Below, piece after piece: positions 37,023 through 45,747 of a stretch of 64,000 nucleotides of DNA. The DNA is taken from the NCBI RefSeq assembly GCF_030915385.1, contig NZ_CP133268.1, positions 3,880,001 to 3,944,000 on the forward strand. Direction: 5' to 3'. Under the pieces are notes generated by a model, which worked only from the letters and a program-made list of their open reading frames with translations, made no database searches and was not told where the DNA came from. The position numbers were made by a program, and so were the translations under genes. Positions within the stretch are counted from its first letter, which is position 1. The number at the start of each line of letters is the position of its first letter. Source of the stretch: Neobacillus sp. PS3-12. GTDB lineage: Bacteria > Bacillota > Bacilli > Bacillales > Cytobacillaceae.

Positions 37023-37985
37023 TTATGTTCCTGTTCGAGCACCGTAAGGTGTCTGAAAAGAACTGATTGAATTTCCCTTTAGCCCCATAAGTGTGCGCAT
37101 TCTACGCATTGGATGTTGCTTTGAAAGTTCTTTTAAATCCGTAATTGTAATATGTAAATAAATTTGAGTGGTGGATAAACTTTTATGTCCAAGTAACTTC
37201 TGAATGGATACCAAATGAGCCCCCTCTTGAAGAAGGTGCGTAGCACAGGTATGCCTCAATTTATGCGGAGTTACGTTTTTCTGAATTTTAGCTGTTTCTG
37301 CATATTTTTTGACCATGTATTGGATTGCGCGTGGAGTGAGTGGCCCACCTTTTTTGCTTACAAAGAGTTCTGGTATTTCACTAGTTCTAGATACCAAGTA
37401 CTCTTCAAGGGCTTCCTCAACGATGGAATCAAGTGGTACGTACCGTTCACGGCCTCCTTTTCCACAGATAAGAATTCGTTTTTCAGTGAAACTGATATCT
37501 ATTAATCTTAAAGAACAGATTTCACTAACCCGTAAGCCGGCAGAATACATTAACGTAAGAATAACCCGATCACGCCGTCCAAGAATCGTAGTGGTATCTG
37601 GTTGTGAAAGAATGTCTTGCATTTCCTTGTTTTCAAGGACGTCCGGAAGGCGCTTTGGTGTATCCAGTAACTTCGGCCACTTTTTACGTTGATCTTGTTT
37701 TGATTCCAGTAGTTCCATCAAGATAAGAAAGTCAATAAAAGCAGAAAGAGTAGCCAACTTCCGGCCGATCGCAGCTGAGGCATTCTTTCGTTCAACGCGA
37801 AGATAACGAATGTAATCCACAACTAATCTAGATTTTGATGGATTATCCACATGTGGATAATGAACAGCGCAAAAAGTATTAAATACTTTTAGGTCAATGG
37901 CATAAGCTTCAGCTGTCTTTGGACGGCAACCTCGTACCATTTGTGAATATTCTAGAAATTCTTGAATCGAAGAATCATTCATCAT
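37023..37985 (-). CDS. XerC/D-like tyrosine recombinase
   Basis: 320 residues from ATG 37985, which has GGAG eight bases upstream and overlaps the stop of the preceding gene by 11 bases. N-terminal SAM-like domain (SIQEFLEYSQMVRGCRPKTAEAYA), then catalytic residues R in AGLRVSEICSL, K in CGKGGRERYVP, HKLRH, LLGHKSLSTT and Y in TQIYLHI. The longer frame to 38069 overlaps the upstream gene and is unlikely. Acts with the 641-aa partner. Confidence 0.85.
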   Translation of the reverse strand: MMNDSSIQEFLEYSQMVRGCRPKTAEAYAIDLKVFNTFCAVHYPHVDNPSKSRLVVDYIRYLRVERKNASAAIGRKLATLSAFIDFLILMELLESKQDQRKKWPKLLDTPKRLPDVLENKEMQDILSQPDTTTILGRRDRVILTLMYSAGLRVSEICSLRLIDISFTEKRILICGKGGRERYVPLDSIVEEALEEYLVSRTSEIPELFVSKKGGPLTPRAIQYMVKKYAETAKIQKNVTPHKLRHTCATHLLQEGAHLVSIQKLLGHKSLSTTQIYLHITITDLKELSKQHPMRRMRTLMGLKGNSISSFQTPYGARTGT

Positions 37986-39900
37986 CTTTATGAGCTCCTG
38001 ACAAAGGTGGTATGTTTTTTCGTAACAAGCTAACTGCTTTTCTAAGATCTTCAAAATCTGCATGGGCATAGGGAGTTGTTTCCGCTAATGTCTTATGTCC
38101 CAAGGCTTTTGCGATTACCTCAATTCGCCCGCCTCGTTGAATAAGGTGAGTAGTAAAAGTGTGTCGAATTGTATGAGGGCTCACAGGTTTTCGAATATTG
38201 ACGACTTCAGCATAGTGTCGAATACGTCTCGCAACGGTCCAAGGTTTTATTCGCGAACCCTGAAGATTTAATAAGAATGGACCGGATTTTTCTTTTCGGT
38301 ATAATCCAAGATATTGTTTAAAATCATTCAAAGCAGCCTTTGGAATGGCAACTTGTCTGTCACGTCCTTTGCCTTCACGAACATGAACCCACCCCTTTTT
38401 TACGTCTACATCTTCGATGTTCAGATTACTTAGTTCCCCCACACGAAGACCAGTGGAATATAGAACAAGAAGTGTCATATAGTCAGTAAAGCCTTCTGGT
38501 GAAGAACGGTCTGGTGCGGATAGTAAAGACATCATTTCATTTTCGGTAAGATAAGCTTGTTCTTTTGTTTTTTTTGGAACTATTTTCAACACCTCCAGTG
38601 GATTGTCCGATCTCCAACCTCGATCCATGGCATAGGAAATAAAAGTACGAAGGTGGGACAAGTTTTTATCTATTGTACATTGAGAAATTCCAGCCTGTCT
38701 ACGTGAGCTCAGCCAGCGAATTACGTCCACACCTCGCAATGCTTCTATGCCGTTTTCAAGACAGTTAGCACAACCAATAGCAAATCGTGTTAGGCTAAAG
38801 CGGAATTCCTTAATTGTTCCTTTTGTGTATTTATTCAACCCATTTGCCGTTCGAAGGAACTCCTCAATCTGTTCCTCAAGCTTTCCAAGGAGTGGTTCAA
38901 CAATAGGCATCGTGACAGTGTATTTTCGTCGTAAGGTAGACATGAGTTTCTTTGAAGTTTTATTCGTTAATTGTAGCTTCGGTCGCTTTGGAACGGTCAC
39001 TTCATTAATAGGATGAGATTCTAGTGTAGATGAGATCTCGGGATTTTCTATCCTTGCATAATGTAGTGTGGTGGTAATTTTCTTATGACCTAGCCAATCT
39101 TTTATCTGAAAAATGTTTCCCCCTTGTTGGAAGAGGTGTGTGGCACAAGTATGCCGTAACTGATGAGGGCGTAATGGTTTGGTCCACATCTTAGAATACG
39201 ATTTAAAGGTAACTCCAATTAAATTACTGTTCATCGCTTCTTTTCTCCAAGTAAGAAACAGAGGTGCATCCATATCCAGGTTCTTTCGTGATGCCAGATA
39301 TTCCTGAAGTAATTCCAGAACTTCACCAATAAGAGGAACTCGTCGATCTTTACGTCCCTTACCCGCTCGGATACAGAGTACCTGTTCATCCCAAAGAACA
39401 TCACGAAGTAGAAGATTAGCAACTTCACCAGCTCTTATGCCGGTGGCATACATAAGAGCGAACAATGCCAAATTTCGTTTTCGTATAGGGTTAAACTGAC
39501 GCCTACTTAAACAGGAATCGATTTGTCTTCTTAACTCTTTAAGGCAATCTTGGATTTCAGCTAAAGAAGCTATTTCCGGTAGTTCTTGATGAGCATCTAG
39601 ATTAGTATATGACAAATGGGAACCAGGATTGTCCATGCGGTATTCCTGTTGTTCCAAGTAAGTAAAAAAGGAACGAACTTGACTTATTATAAGATTCCGG
39701 TATTGAAGAGATTTTTCTTCTGTCCGTTCTATACAGTAGTTTTCCAGATCTGCAAGAGTGGCAGATTCAATGTTAAGAGAACGATCTTCAAGATATTTAA
39801 TTAGCTTTTTTAATTCCCTCCATGTACCTAAAACGACTTGAGGAGTATATCCCCGAATGATAGTCTGATATTCACGATATGTTTCAATAATAGAATCCAT
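37975..39900 (-). CDS. Double tyrosine recombinase (two catalytic domains in one chain)
   Basis: 641 residues, twice the normal length of a tyrosine recombinase. Copy 1 (about 1-290): R156, K181, H246-R249, H272, Y281. Copy 2 (about 340-640): R486, K511, H576-R579, H602, Y611. Each has its own SAM-like core-binding domain, and a linker of about 40 basic residues joins them. All catalytic residues appear present in both halves. With the downstream 320-aa protein, the element encodes three recombinase domains, the number found in Recombinase-In-Trio elements, but on two chains. Confidence 0.85.
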   Translation of the reverse strand: MDSIIETYREYQTIIRGYTPQVVLGTWRELKKLIKYLEDRSLNIESATLADLENYCIERTEEKSLQYRNLIISQVRSFFTYLEQQEYRMDNPGSHLSYTNLDAHQELPEIASLAEIQDCLKELRRQIDSCLSRRQFNPIRKRNLALFALMYATGIRAGEVANLLLRDVLWDEQVLCIRAGKGRKDRRVPLIGEVLELLQEYLASRKNLDMDAPLFLTWRKEAMNSNLIGVTFKSYSKMWTKPLRPHQLRHTCATHLFQQGGNIFQIKDWLGHKKITTTLHYARIENPEISSTLESHPINEVTVPKRPKLQLTNKTSKKLMSTLRRKYTVTMPIVEPLLGKLEEQIEEFLRTANGLNKYTKGTIKEFRFSLTRFAIGCANCLENGIEALRGVDVIRWLSSRRQAGISQCTIDKNLSHLRTFISYAMDRGWRSDNPLEVLKIVPKKTKEQAYLTENEMMSLLSAPDRSSPEGFTDYMTLLVLYSTGLRVGELSNLNIEDVDVKKGWVHVREGKGRDRQVAIPKAALNDFKQYLGLYRKEKSGPFLLNLQGSRIKPWTVARRIRHYAEVVNIRKPVSPHTIRHTFTTHLIQRGGRIEVIAKALGHKTLAETTPYAHADFEDLRKAVSLLRKNIPPLSGAHKDDE

Positions 39901-39985
39901 AATAATTTCTCCTCTAAAATAGATTACAAGATCTTACGATCTTATGGATAAATAATTTATTATGGTTCTATCTTATATCGCTAAA

Positions 39986-40146
39986 AAAGGATTCTTTGAC
40001 AACGTTGACCACACATGGATGATGGAGTTCTTAAAACTGCGAATCGCTGACCCTAACCTATTAAGGATTATTGGTAGGTTTCTTAAAGGTGGATACATGG
40101 AAGAAGGTAAGAAATATAAAACAGATAATGGCACACCGCAAGGAGG
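39986..40146 (+). pseudogene. Group II intron reverse transcriptase, middle fragment
   Basis: About 53 residues between the two insertions: KGFFDNVDHTWMMEFL through YKTDNGTPQGG, that is RT3 to the RT4 PQGG motif. It resumes in the correct frame after the first insertion and stops at the second. Confidence 0.88.
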
Positions 40147-40312
40147 CTTATGCTAAGCTTTGCATAAGCCTCCTTATGCAAAGAAAGTAATTATGCAAAG
40201 TAATTAATAAAAAAGCTAATTTATCAACTCTTTTATTCGATTTACTTTGCATAATATCCGAAAATGATATATGAGCCTATGCTCAAAAATTATCATTTTT
40301 GGGGGAATACTT

Positions 40313-41548
40313 ATGCAAAACGTCCCACTAGCTCAACTAATTAATGATCTAGACCAGGAAATGATTCGACTAGGTTACACTATAGGCACCATGAATTTTT
40401 ACAGAAGACGTTGGGAAAACCTTCTTCAATTTGCAAAGGAACGAGGCGAAACATTTTATTCAGAACAATTAGGAATTGATTATGTAGAAAAATACTTTCA
40501 TATTCTTGAAAAAGATTTGAATGGAACTCTTTCACAATCTGAGACTCAAGAGCTTCGTGTCATTAGAATGATTGGTAATTTTCAACTGCACCGTACCATT
40601 TTACGTCGATACTATAAACATAAGGAGATCCTTACGGATCAATATTTTATTCAAATTAGGAACAGATTTAAGCAATACTGTTCAAATAAGGATTACTCCA
40701 AGGTCACAATAGACCATTATGTAAAACAATCATCTCGATTCATGGATTATCTCTCTTCTCAAAAAGTTACAGAATGTAAAGAAATCAACATCACGTTGAT
40801 TAATAACTACATCAAAACCTTGGCCGGTTATACCTATAAAACTGTTGAACAAAATATTTGTTCTATACGTGCTTTTCTTAGATTTCTTTTGGAAACTGGT
40901 GAAATACAGACAGATTTAGCTGGAAAAACACCAATGGTTCAAGCAAGAAAACAGACCCGTATTCCATCCGTATGGACAGAAGATGAGTTAAAAAAACTAA
41001 TCGCAGCTATTGACAGAGGGAGCCCGAAGGGCAAACGTGACTATGCAATTATTTTAATGGCCTGCTGCCTCGGTTTGCGATGTAAGGATATTAAAAATCT
41101 TAAAATAGAGCACTTCCATTGGGAAGAAAAGAGACTTGTTTTTACACAATCAAAAACTAGACAGCTCATATCTCTTCCATTGACACCGGAGGTGGGCTGG
41201 GCGGTAATTGATTATCTTAAATACGGTCGTCCTAAAGTAGGCTGTCCTTATATATTCGTAAAGCATATGGCACCATTTGGTCCGTTTTCAGAAGAGGACC
41301 ATTTAAATCAGTTAATCAAAAGGTACATGGAATTTGCGCACATTCCAACACTAAAAAAAAGAAGAGGAATGCATTCTCTCAGGCATACAATAGCCAGTAA
41401 GCTTCTAGAAAAGGATACCCCACTTTCTACTATTTCAGATATTCTTGGGCATGTCGATACCAACTCAACATCAGTTTATCTAAAGGTTGATATCAATAAG
41501 CTTAGGGAATGTTCCATAGATTTTGAAGAGGGCTCTTATCATGAATGA
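40313..41548 (+). CDS. RIT tyrosine recombinase, first gene
   Basis: 411 residues from ATG 40313, which has GGGGGA seven bases upstream. Long N-terminal region (about 220 residues) with two SAM-like parts, then catalytic residues R in CLGLRCKDIKNL, K in QSKTRQLISLPL, HSLRHTIAS, ILGHVDTNST and Y in SVYLKVDI. Overlaps the second gene by 8 bases. Confidence 0.85.
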   Translation: MQNVPLAQLINDLDQEMIRLGYTIGTMNFYRRRWENLLQFAKERGETFYSEQLGIDYVEKYFHILEKDLNGTLSQSETQELRVIRMIGNFQLHRTILRRYYKHKEILTDQYFIQIRNRFKQYCSNKDYSKVTIDHYVKQSSRFMDYLSSQKVTECKEINITLINNYIKTLAGYTYKTVEQNICSIRAFLRFLLETGEIQTDLAGKTPMVQARKQTRIPSVWTEDELKKLIAAIDRGSPKGKRDYAIILMACCLGLRCKDIKNLKIEHFHWEEKRLVFTQSKTRQLISLPLTPEVGWAVIDYLKYGRPKVGCPYIFVKHMAPFGPFSEEDHLNQLIKRYMEFAHIPTLKKRRGMHSLRHTIASKLLEKDTPLSTISDILGHVDTNSTSVYLKVDINKLRECSIDFEEGSYHE

Positions 41549-42527
41549 AATTATTTATGAAGGTCCATTTAAGGACCATCTCAAAAATCATGTGGAACTT
41601 AAACAAGCCATCGGATACAAATACATTACTGATTCACATCACCTAAGACGTTTTGACAGATTTACATTAGAAAAATACCCTCATGCCACAGAGCTTACTA
41701 AGGAAATCGTTCTAGACTGGTGTAGAAAAAAGTCTTACGAGTCACAGGCAAACCAATGTTCACGCTGCTCAATTATTCGGCAATTTGGAAAATATCTTGA
41801 TTCTATTGGAGTTAAAGCATATATCATTCCCAAGGGATATTTTCCAACTGAAGAACAATATATACCATATATTTATACAAGCGAGGAATTAACAAGGTTC
41901 TTTGCCGAGACGGAAAAATGCAAATATTGTTATGAATGTCCACACAGACATCTGATAATGCCTGTTTTCTTTAGAATGATTTATATGTGTGGGTTGAGGG
42001 TATCTGAAGCAAGACTTCTCAAAGTAGCTGACGTTGACATTGAAAACGGAATCCTCTCCATAAATAATTCTAAAAAGGATAATAGTAGGTTAGTACCCAT
42101 GTCCATGTCCCTTACGGAACGTTGTGGGCTTTATGCAAAAATTGTACATCCATTTCCAAAAGGAGAAGAATATTTTTTTCCTGCACTGGATGGCAACCCG
42201 ATGACGTTAGGAAATGTATATAAAAACTTCCGTCGGTTTTTATGGAGTGCAAGAATTTCACACGGGGGAAGAGGAATGGGCCCTCGTATTCATGATTTCC
42301 GCCATACTTTTGCAGTCCATTGTCTCAAAAAATGGGTGGAACAAGAAAAGGATTTAACGACATATCTTCCAATACTTAAAACGTATATGGGGCACGATTC
42401 TTTTGAGGAAACTGCTTATTATTTGCGTCTTACCGCAGATGTTTTCCCAAAAATTACATTAAAACTAGAAATACAATACCCAGATATTATCCCTCTATTA
42501 GGAGGTGTCACCGATGAAACCTTCTAA
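41541..42527 (+). CDS. RIT tyrosine recombinase, second gene
   Basis: 328 residues. Catalytic residues R in MCGLRVSEARLL, K in NSKKDNSRLVPM, HDFRHTFAVHCL, MGHDSFEETAYYLRL. A cysteine/histidine cluster at about 125-140 (CKYCYECPHRH) lies just before the catalytic domain and could bind zinc. It starts inside the end of the first gene and overlaps the third by 14 bases, so the three are translationally coupled. Confidence 0.85.
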   Translation: MNEIIYEGPFKDHLKNHVELKQAIGYKYITDSHHLRRFDRFTLEKYPHATELTKEIVLDWCRKKSYESQANQCSRCSIIRQFGKYLDSIGVKAYIIPKGYFPTEEQYIPYIYTSEELTRFFAETEKCKYCYECPHRHLIMPVFFRMIYMCGLRVSEARLLKVADVDIENGILSINNSKKDNSRLVPMSMSLTERCGLYAKIVHPFPKGEEYFFPALDGNPMTLGNVYKNFRRFLWSARISHGGRGMGPRIHDFRHTFAVHCLKKWVEQEKDLTTYLPILKTYMGHDSFEETAYYLRLTADVFPKITLKLEIQYPDIIPLLGGVTDETF

Positions 42528-43527
42528 TTTTGCGAGGCATCTAACAGAATTCCTTTCGGTATATCTCCCATCACAGAAAAATGTCAGTAAGAATACCGTC
42601 CAATCATACCGTGATACTTTTAAACTATTGATAAAGTACTGTCAGGAAGTAAAAAGTATCTCGGCCGAACGAATTACACTAGAATTGCTTTCATGCGAAC
42701 TGCTTAATGGCTTTTTAGGATGGTTGGAAACAGCTAGGAATTGCAGTATTTCAACTAGAAACCAAAGACTTTCAGCGATACATTCCTTTTTTCGTTATGT
42801 ACAGTCCGAGGAACCTTCCGGTTTATTCCATTTTCAAAAGGTAATCGCAATTCCTACTAAAAAGGCAAACAAAACTGTAGTAGAGCATCTAACCCCAGAA
42901 GCTATGAAATTACTTCTTGAACAGCCCGACAGGAGCTGTCCGAAAGGACGGCGAGATCTAACATTAATGAGTGTTCTATATGATACTGGAGCCAGAGTAC
43001 AAGAATTAATTGATCTTAGAGTCAGTGATGTAATCCTGGAATCACCGGCAGTGGTTGTATTAACCGGAAAAGGAAACAAAACAAGACGTGTTCCTCTTAT
43101 GAAGAATACCATATCATTATTGGAGCGCTATATTACTGAGAATAAACTGGATAAACCTTGGAAAAATCAATATCCCCTCTTCTCAAACAACCAAAATAAC
43201 AAACTAACAAAGGAAGGGGTCGCCTATATTATTTCAAAATATGTTGAGCTATCAAGGAAAATATCAACCATTGTACCTCCAAAAGTAAAACCTCATATGT
43301 TTCGGCATTCGAAGGCCATGCATTTATTACAAGCAGGAGTAAATCTCATATACATTCGTGATTTCCTTGGACATGAAGATATAAAAACAACAGAAATATA
43401 TGCCCGAACCGATACTGAAACGAAGAGAAAAGCAATTGAAAATGCTTATACCGATTTAATTGATGGTAATCTTCCTGACTGGAACCAGGATCAGGCTCTG
43501 CTTACTTGGCTGAACGAATTAAAATAG
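42514..43527 (+). CDS. RIT tyrosine recombinase, third gene
   Basis: 337 residues from ATG 42514 behind AGGAGGTG. Catalytic residues R in TGARVQELIDL, K in TGKGNKTRRVPL, HMFRHSKAMHLL, FLGHEDIKTTEIYARTD. Typical XerD-sized protein. Ends about 60 bases before the right inverted repeat. Confidence 0.85.
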   Translation: MKPSNFARHLTEFLSVYLPSQKNVSKNTVQSYRDTFKLLIKYCQEVKSISAERITLELLSCELLNGFLGWLETARNCSISTRNQRLSAIHSFFRYVQSEEPSGLFHFQKVIAIPTKKANKTVVEHLTPEAMKLLLEQPDRSCPKGRRDLTLMSVLYDTGARVQELIDLRVSDVILESPAVVVLTGKGNKTRRVPLMKNTISLLERYITENKLDKPWKNQYPLFSNNQNNKLTKEGVAYIISKYVELSRKISTIVPPKVKPHMFRHSKAMHLLQAGVNLIYIRDFLGHEDIKTTEIYARTDTETKRKAIENAYTDLIDGNLPDWNQDQALLTWLNELK

Positions 43528-43619
43528 GTCAGAAATTATGCAAAGTAAATGGAAAATAAACTTCTATTTTTAGAGCTTTAGGAAGTTTACTTTGCATAAT
43601 ATTTTACTTCGCATAAGGT

Positions 43620-44312
43620 GGAGTAATATCTCCGATATTGGCCAATATATACCTTCATTATGTTCTCGACCTATGGTTTGAGAAAAGGGTTAGGAAACAG
43701 TGCAAAGGCCAAGCATACATAGTGAGATATGCAGATGATCTTGTTTGTTGTTTTCAATATAAAAGTGAAGCCGAGCAATTCTTTCATTCATTACAGTTGA
43801 GATTAAAGAAATTTAATTTAGAAATAGCTGAGGATAAAACCAAAATTATTCCCTTTGGACGGTTTGCGGAGCAAAATGCAAAACAACAGGGAAGGAGTAA
43901 GCCAGCAACTTTTGACTTCCTTGGGTTTACACACTATTGTGGGAAAAGTAAACAAGGGAAATTTCGGGTAAAACGGAAATCGAGTAGGAAGAAAGTCCAA
44001 GGTAAATTAAAAGATACGAAAGAATGGATGAAGAAGAATAGGAATAAAAATATTCATATAATCATGGACAGATTTAGACGCTCGCTTATTGGTTATTACA
44101 ACTATTATTGCATCACTGATAATATCTTAAATGTTAGCAACTTCAAGTGCAAAATCGAGGACTTACTGTTTAAATGGCTCAACAGAAGAAGTCAAAGGAA
44201 ATCATTTACATGGGATAAATTCAGATTGTTTCTTGATAAATATCCACTACCTTCACCAAGAATCAAAGTGAATATATATGATTTAAGAAAAGAGATTAGC
44301 TATATTCTGTAA
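43620..44312 (+). pseudogene. Group II intron reverse transcriptase, C-terminal fragment
   Basis: Resumes in frame after the RIT element with GVISPILANIYLHYVLD, then the catalytic YADD motif (IVRYADDLVCCF), RT6-RT7 and a maturase X domain (RFRRSLIGYYNYY). It ends DLRKEISYIL, without an HNH endonuclease domain. Together with the two upstream pieces it gives a reverse transcriptase of about 440 residues with no other damage visible. Confidence 0.9.
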
Positions 44313-44340
44313 ATGATGACTAGGAGGAGCCGTGTGCATT

Positions 44341-45196
44341 GGAGCAGCCGTCAAGGCTGAAAATCTTATGGAGTGAAAGTCTCCTGTTGTCAATTGACCG
44401 ATTCAGACAACTAGCATATCCGATGCGTGAGGAGGTAACAAATCACGTTCTGCTCGGACGTAAAAGCCGTAGCTGCCTATATTACTCAGAGAATATAAGG
44501 TAGGAACAGTCAGTACGGCAAGCAAACCTAGAGGCCAGAAGGATTTAACGAATACTGCAGTCTCGAAATGGCTCCCCCTTCAGAAGCTGTTGAAGGGAAT
44601 GTTGCGACTCGCCGACCCAATGGTGCACTGGGGAAGGCCGAAGCCCTGTAGGAAGAAACGGTTACATGCACTATAGGGGATGCCGGGATATGGGCTCTAG
44701 CATCTAGGGAATGATTTTCAGAGATAACGACGGGAAGGTCCTACTTCCAGTTGGGGCGACAACAACCAGCAAAGACCCGTCATATAAGGTACCACCGAAA
44801 TTGACAGGAGGATTTAGGACTGACGGATGAGGTCGTAGTAGCTAAGAGGAAAAGGTAATTCTTTTCTAAATATGTAGAAACATATTTCAACAATGGTAAC
44901 ACCAAAGTTGAGCAAAGGACCTCTGGGCACTTGGATGCCAAGGGATTGTTAGATAGGACACAGAGCCTTATTAATAAAAGTTATTCGTCCCGATTTGGCT
45001 AATAATGTAGTAAACCTTGTTATTGATGGGGGAATATGGGTGTCGCCATTTAATCCTAGGATAATAAGGGAAGGCTCATTTAGTAGAAATCCAAGGTCAG
45101 AACCGGAACTCGGGAAATCCGACCGTCCGGGATCGCAAGGGGGGCTTCAGGAAACATGGCTTTAATTAGTGCGCGCGCCTGAATTCTATCCAGACA
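44341..45196 (+). mobile_element. ORF-less group II intron-like RNA inside domain V of intron 2
   Basis: About 860 nt rich in structured RNA features. Domain I-like GAGCAGCCGTCAAGGCTG is near the left end, and ACTGACGGATGAGGTCGTAG, typical of the region before an intron ORF, is near 44820. A domain V-like hairpin at about 45100-45135 (GAACCGGA, GGGAAATCC, TCCGG) precedes a domain VI-like stem TTCAGG/CCTGAA. No reverse transcriptase. The left boundary is uncertain: a GTGTG start would put it at 44332, inside the outer domain V. Confidence 0.6.
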
Positions 45197-45271
45197 ATAG
45201 TGCAAGCACGGTTCTGGGAGGGGGGCGGAGTCCAATTTACCGCAAGGTAGAAAGGCTCCCTTCTACTCGAC

Positions 45272-45290
45272 TACTTGAATAAGAACAACA
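45272..45290 (+). repeat. Right part of the repeat split by intron 2
   Basis: TACTTGAATAAGAACAAC corresponds to the loop and right arm seen in uninterrupted copies (TTGAATAAG or TTAATAAG). Confidence 0.55.
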
Positions 45291-45399
45291 AAAGAATGCA
45301 AAACCGGATATGTAAATTCATGAGTGGCAAAAATGATCGCTTGTATGTCTTCTTGCAAATACTTGTGAAAAATGTTAATCTACATAAGAATTATTTTTG

Positions 45400-45502
45400 T
45401 TCGGTGTAAAGGATAGTATTAGGAAAACTTTTCGTCTTGATGATCACTGAGAGCAAGGATAGTAACACAATGTGTGTTTTTACACACTAGGAGGCAACAA
45501 AA
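45400..45502 (+). promoter_or_regulatory. Long cold-shock 5' leader
   Basis: A roughly 100-nt untranslated leader in front of the cold-shock gene with a TGTGTTTTTACACA hairpin just before AGGAGG. Long structured leaders of this kind control csp translation in bacteria; the exact promoter was not identified. Confidence 0.45.
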
Positions 45503-45703
45503 ATGGAAAATGGTAAAGTAAAATGGTTTAACAGCGAAAAAGGCTTCGGATTCATCGAACGTGAAGGTGGAGAAGACGTATTCGTTCATTTCTCAGCTAT
45601 TCAAGGCGAAGGTTTCAAATCTTTAGAAGAAGGTCAAGCTGTAACTTTCGATGTTGAGCAAGGTCAACGTGGAGCTCAAGCAGCTAACGTGCGTAAAGCT
45701 TAA
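45503..45703 (+). CDS. Cold-shock protein (CspA/CspB family)
   Basis: 66 residues. RNP1 (KGFGFIE) and RNP2 (VFVHFSAI) motifs of the five-stranded OB-fold are intact. Binds single-stranded RNA and DNA as an RNA chaperone. AGGAGG lies nine bases upstream. Which Bacillus paralogue (CspB, C or D) it represents cannot be told from sequence alone. Confidence 0.95.
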   Translation: MENGKVKWFNSEKGFGFIEREGGEDVFVHFSAIQGEGFKSLEEGQAVTFDVEQGQRGAQAANVRKA

Positions 45704-45722
45704 TAATAAAACCAAACTCAAG

Positions 45723-45747
45723 CAGGCTCTTTATAGAGTCTGTTTTT
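45723..45747 (+). terminator. Terminator after the csp gene
   Basis: CAGGCTCT and AGAGTCTG arms, TTAT loop, then TTTTTT. Confidence 0.85.

Larger units (their letters stand above)
36916..39985 (-). mobile_element. Tyrosine recombinase element with double-headed recombinase
   Basis: A 3.07-kb insertion in the reverse transcriptase codons for DI|KGFFDN. Imperfect terminal inverted repeats: TTTAGCGACAT at 36922 and its partner ATATCGCTAAA ending at 39985, with further similarity inwards (AATAAA then TTTA). Carries only two recombinase genes on the minus strand, filling the element almost completely. No passenger genes. Confidence 0.75.
40147..43617 (+). mobile_element. RIT (Recombinase In Trio) element
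   Basis: A 3.47-kb insertion within the codons for PQGG|VISP of the reverse transcriptase. Terminal inverted repeats contain CTTATGCNAAG and TTATGCAAAGTAA: left at about 40173-40203, right at about 43590-43617. The extreme left end is an extra palindrome, GGAGGCTTATGC ... GCATAAGCCTCC (40142-40173). AAGGAGG on the left and AAGGTGG on the right flank the insert, suggesting a short crossover site. Three overlapping recombinase genes and nothing else, as in known RIT elements. Confidence 0.8.
35930..45271 (+). mobile_element. Group II intron 2, interrupted by three further insertions
   Basis: Starts GTGCGGCC (35930) and ends CTACTCGAC (45271). About 500 nt of ribozyme domains I-III precede the reverse transcriptase ORF in domain IV. 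Domain V is in two halves: GAGCCGTGTGCATT at 44327-44340 and AATAGTGCAAGCACGGTTC at 45197-45215. The domain VI stem ends in CTCCCTTCTACTCGAC. Without the insertions the intron would be roughly 1.9-2 kb. Insertions: 36916-39985, 40147-43617 and about 44341-45196. It can no longer make its own reverse transcriptase and its ribozyme core is split. Confidence 0.8.

Noticed and set aside
38070..38130. Longer N-terminus for the 320-aa recombinase (start 38069)
   Set aside because: Would overlap the upstream gene by 95 bases; ATG at 37985 has a well-placed GGAG.
40147..43617. Tn554-type transposon
   Set aside because: Tn554 has two recombinases and a distinct TnpC plus resistance genes; here all three proteins have full tyrosine recombinase motifs and there are no passengers.
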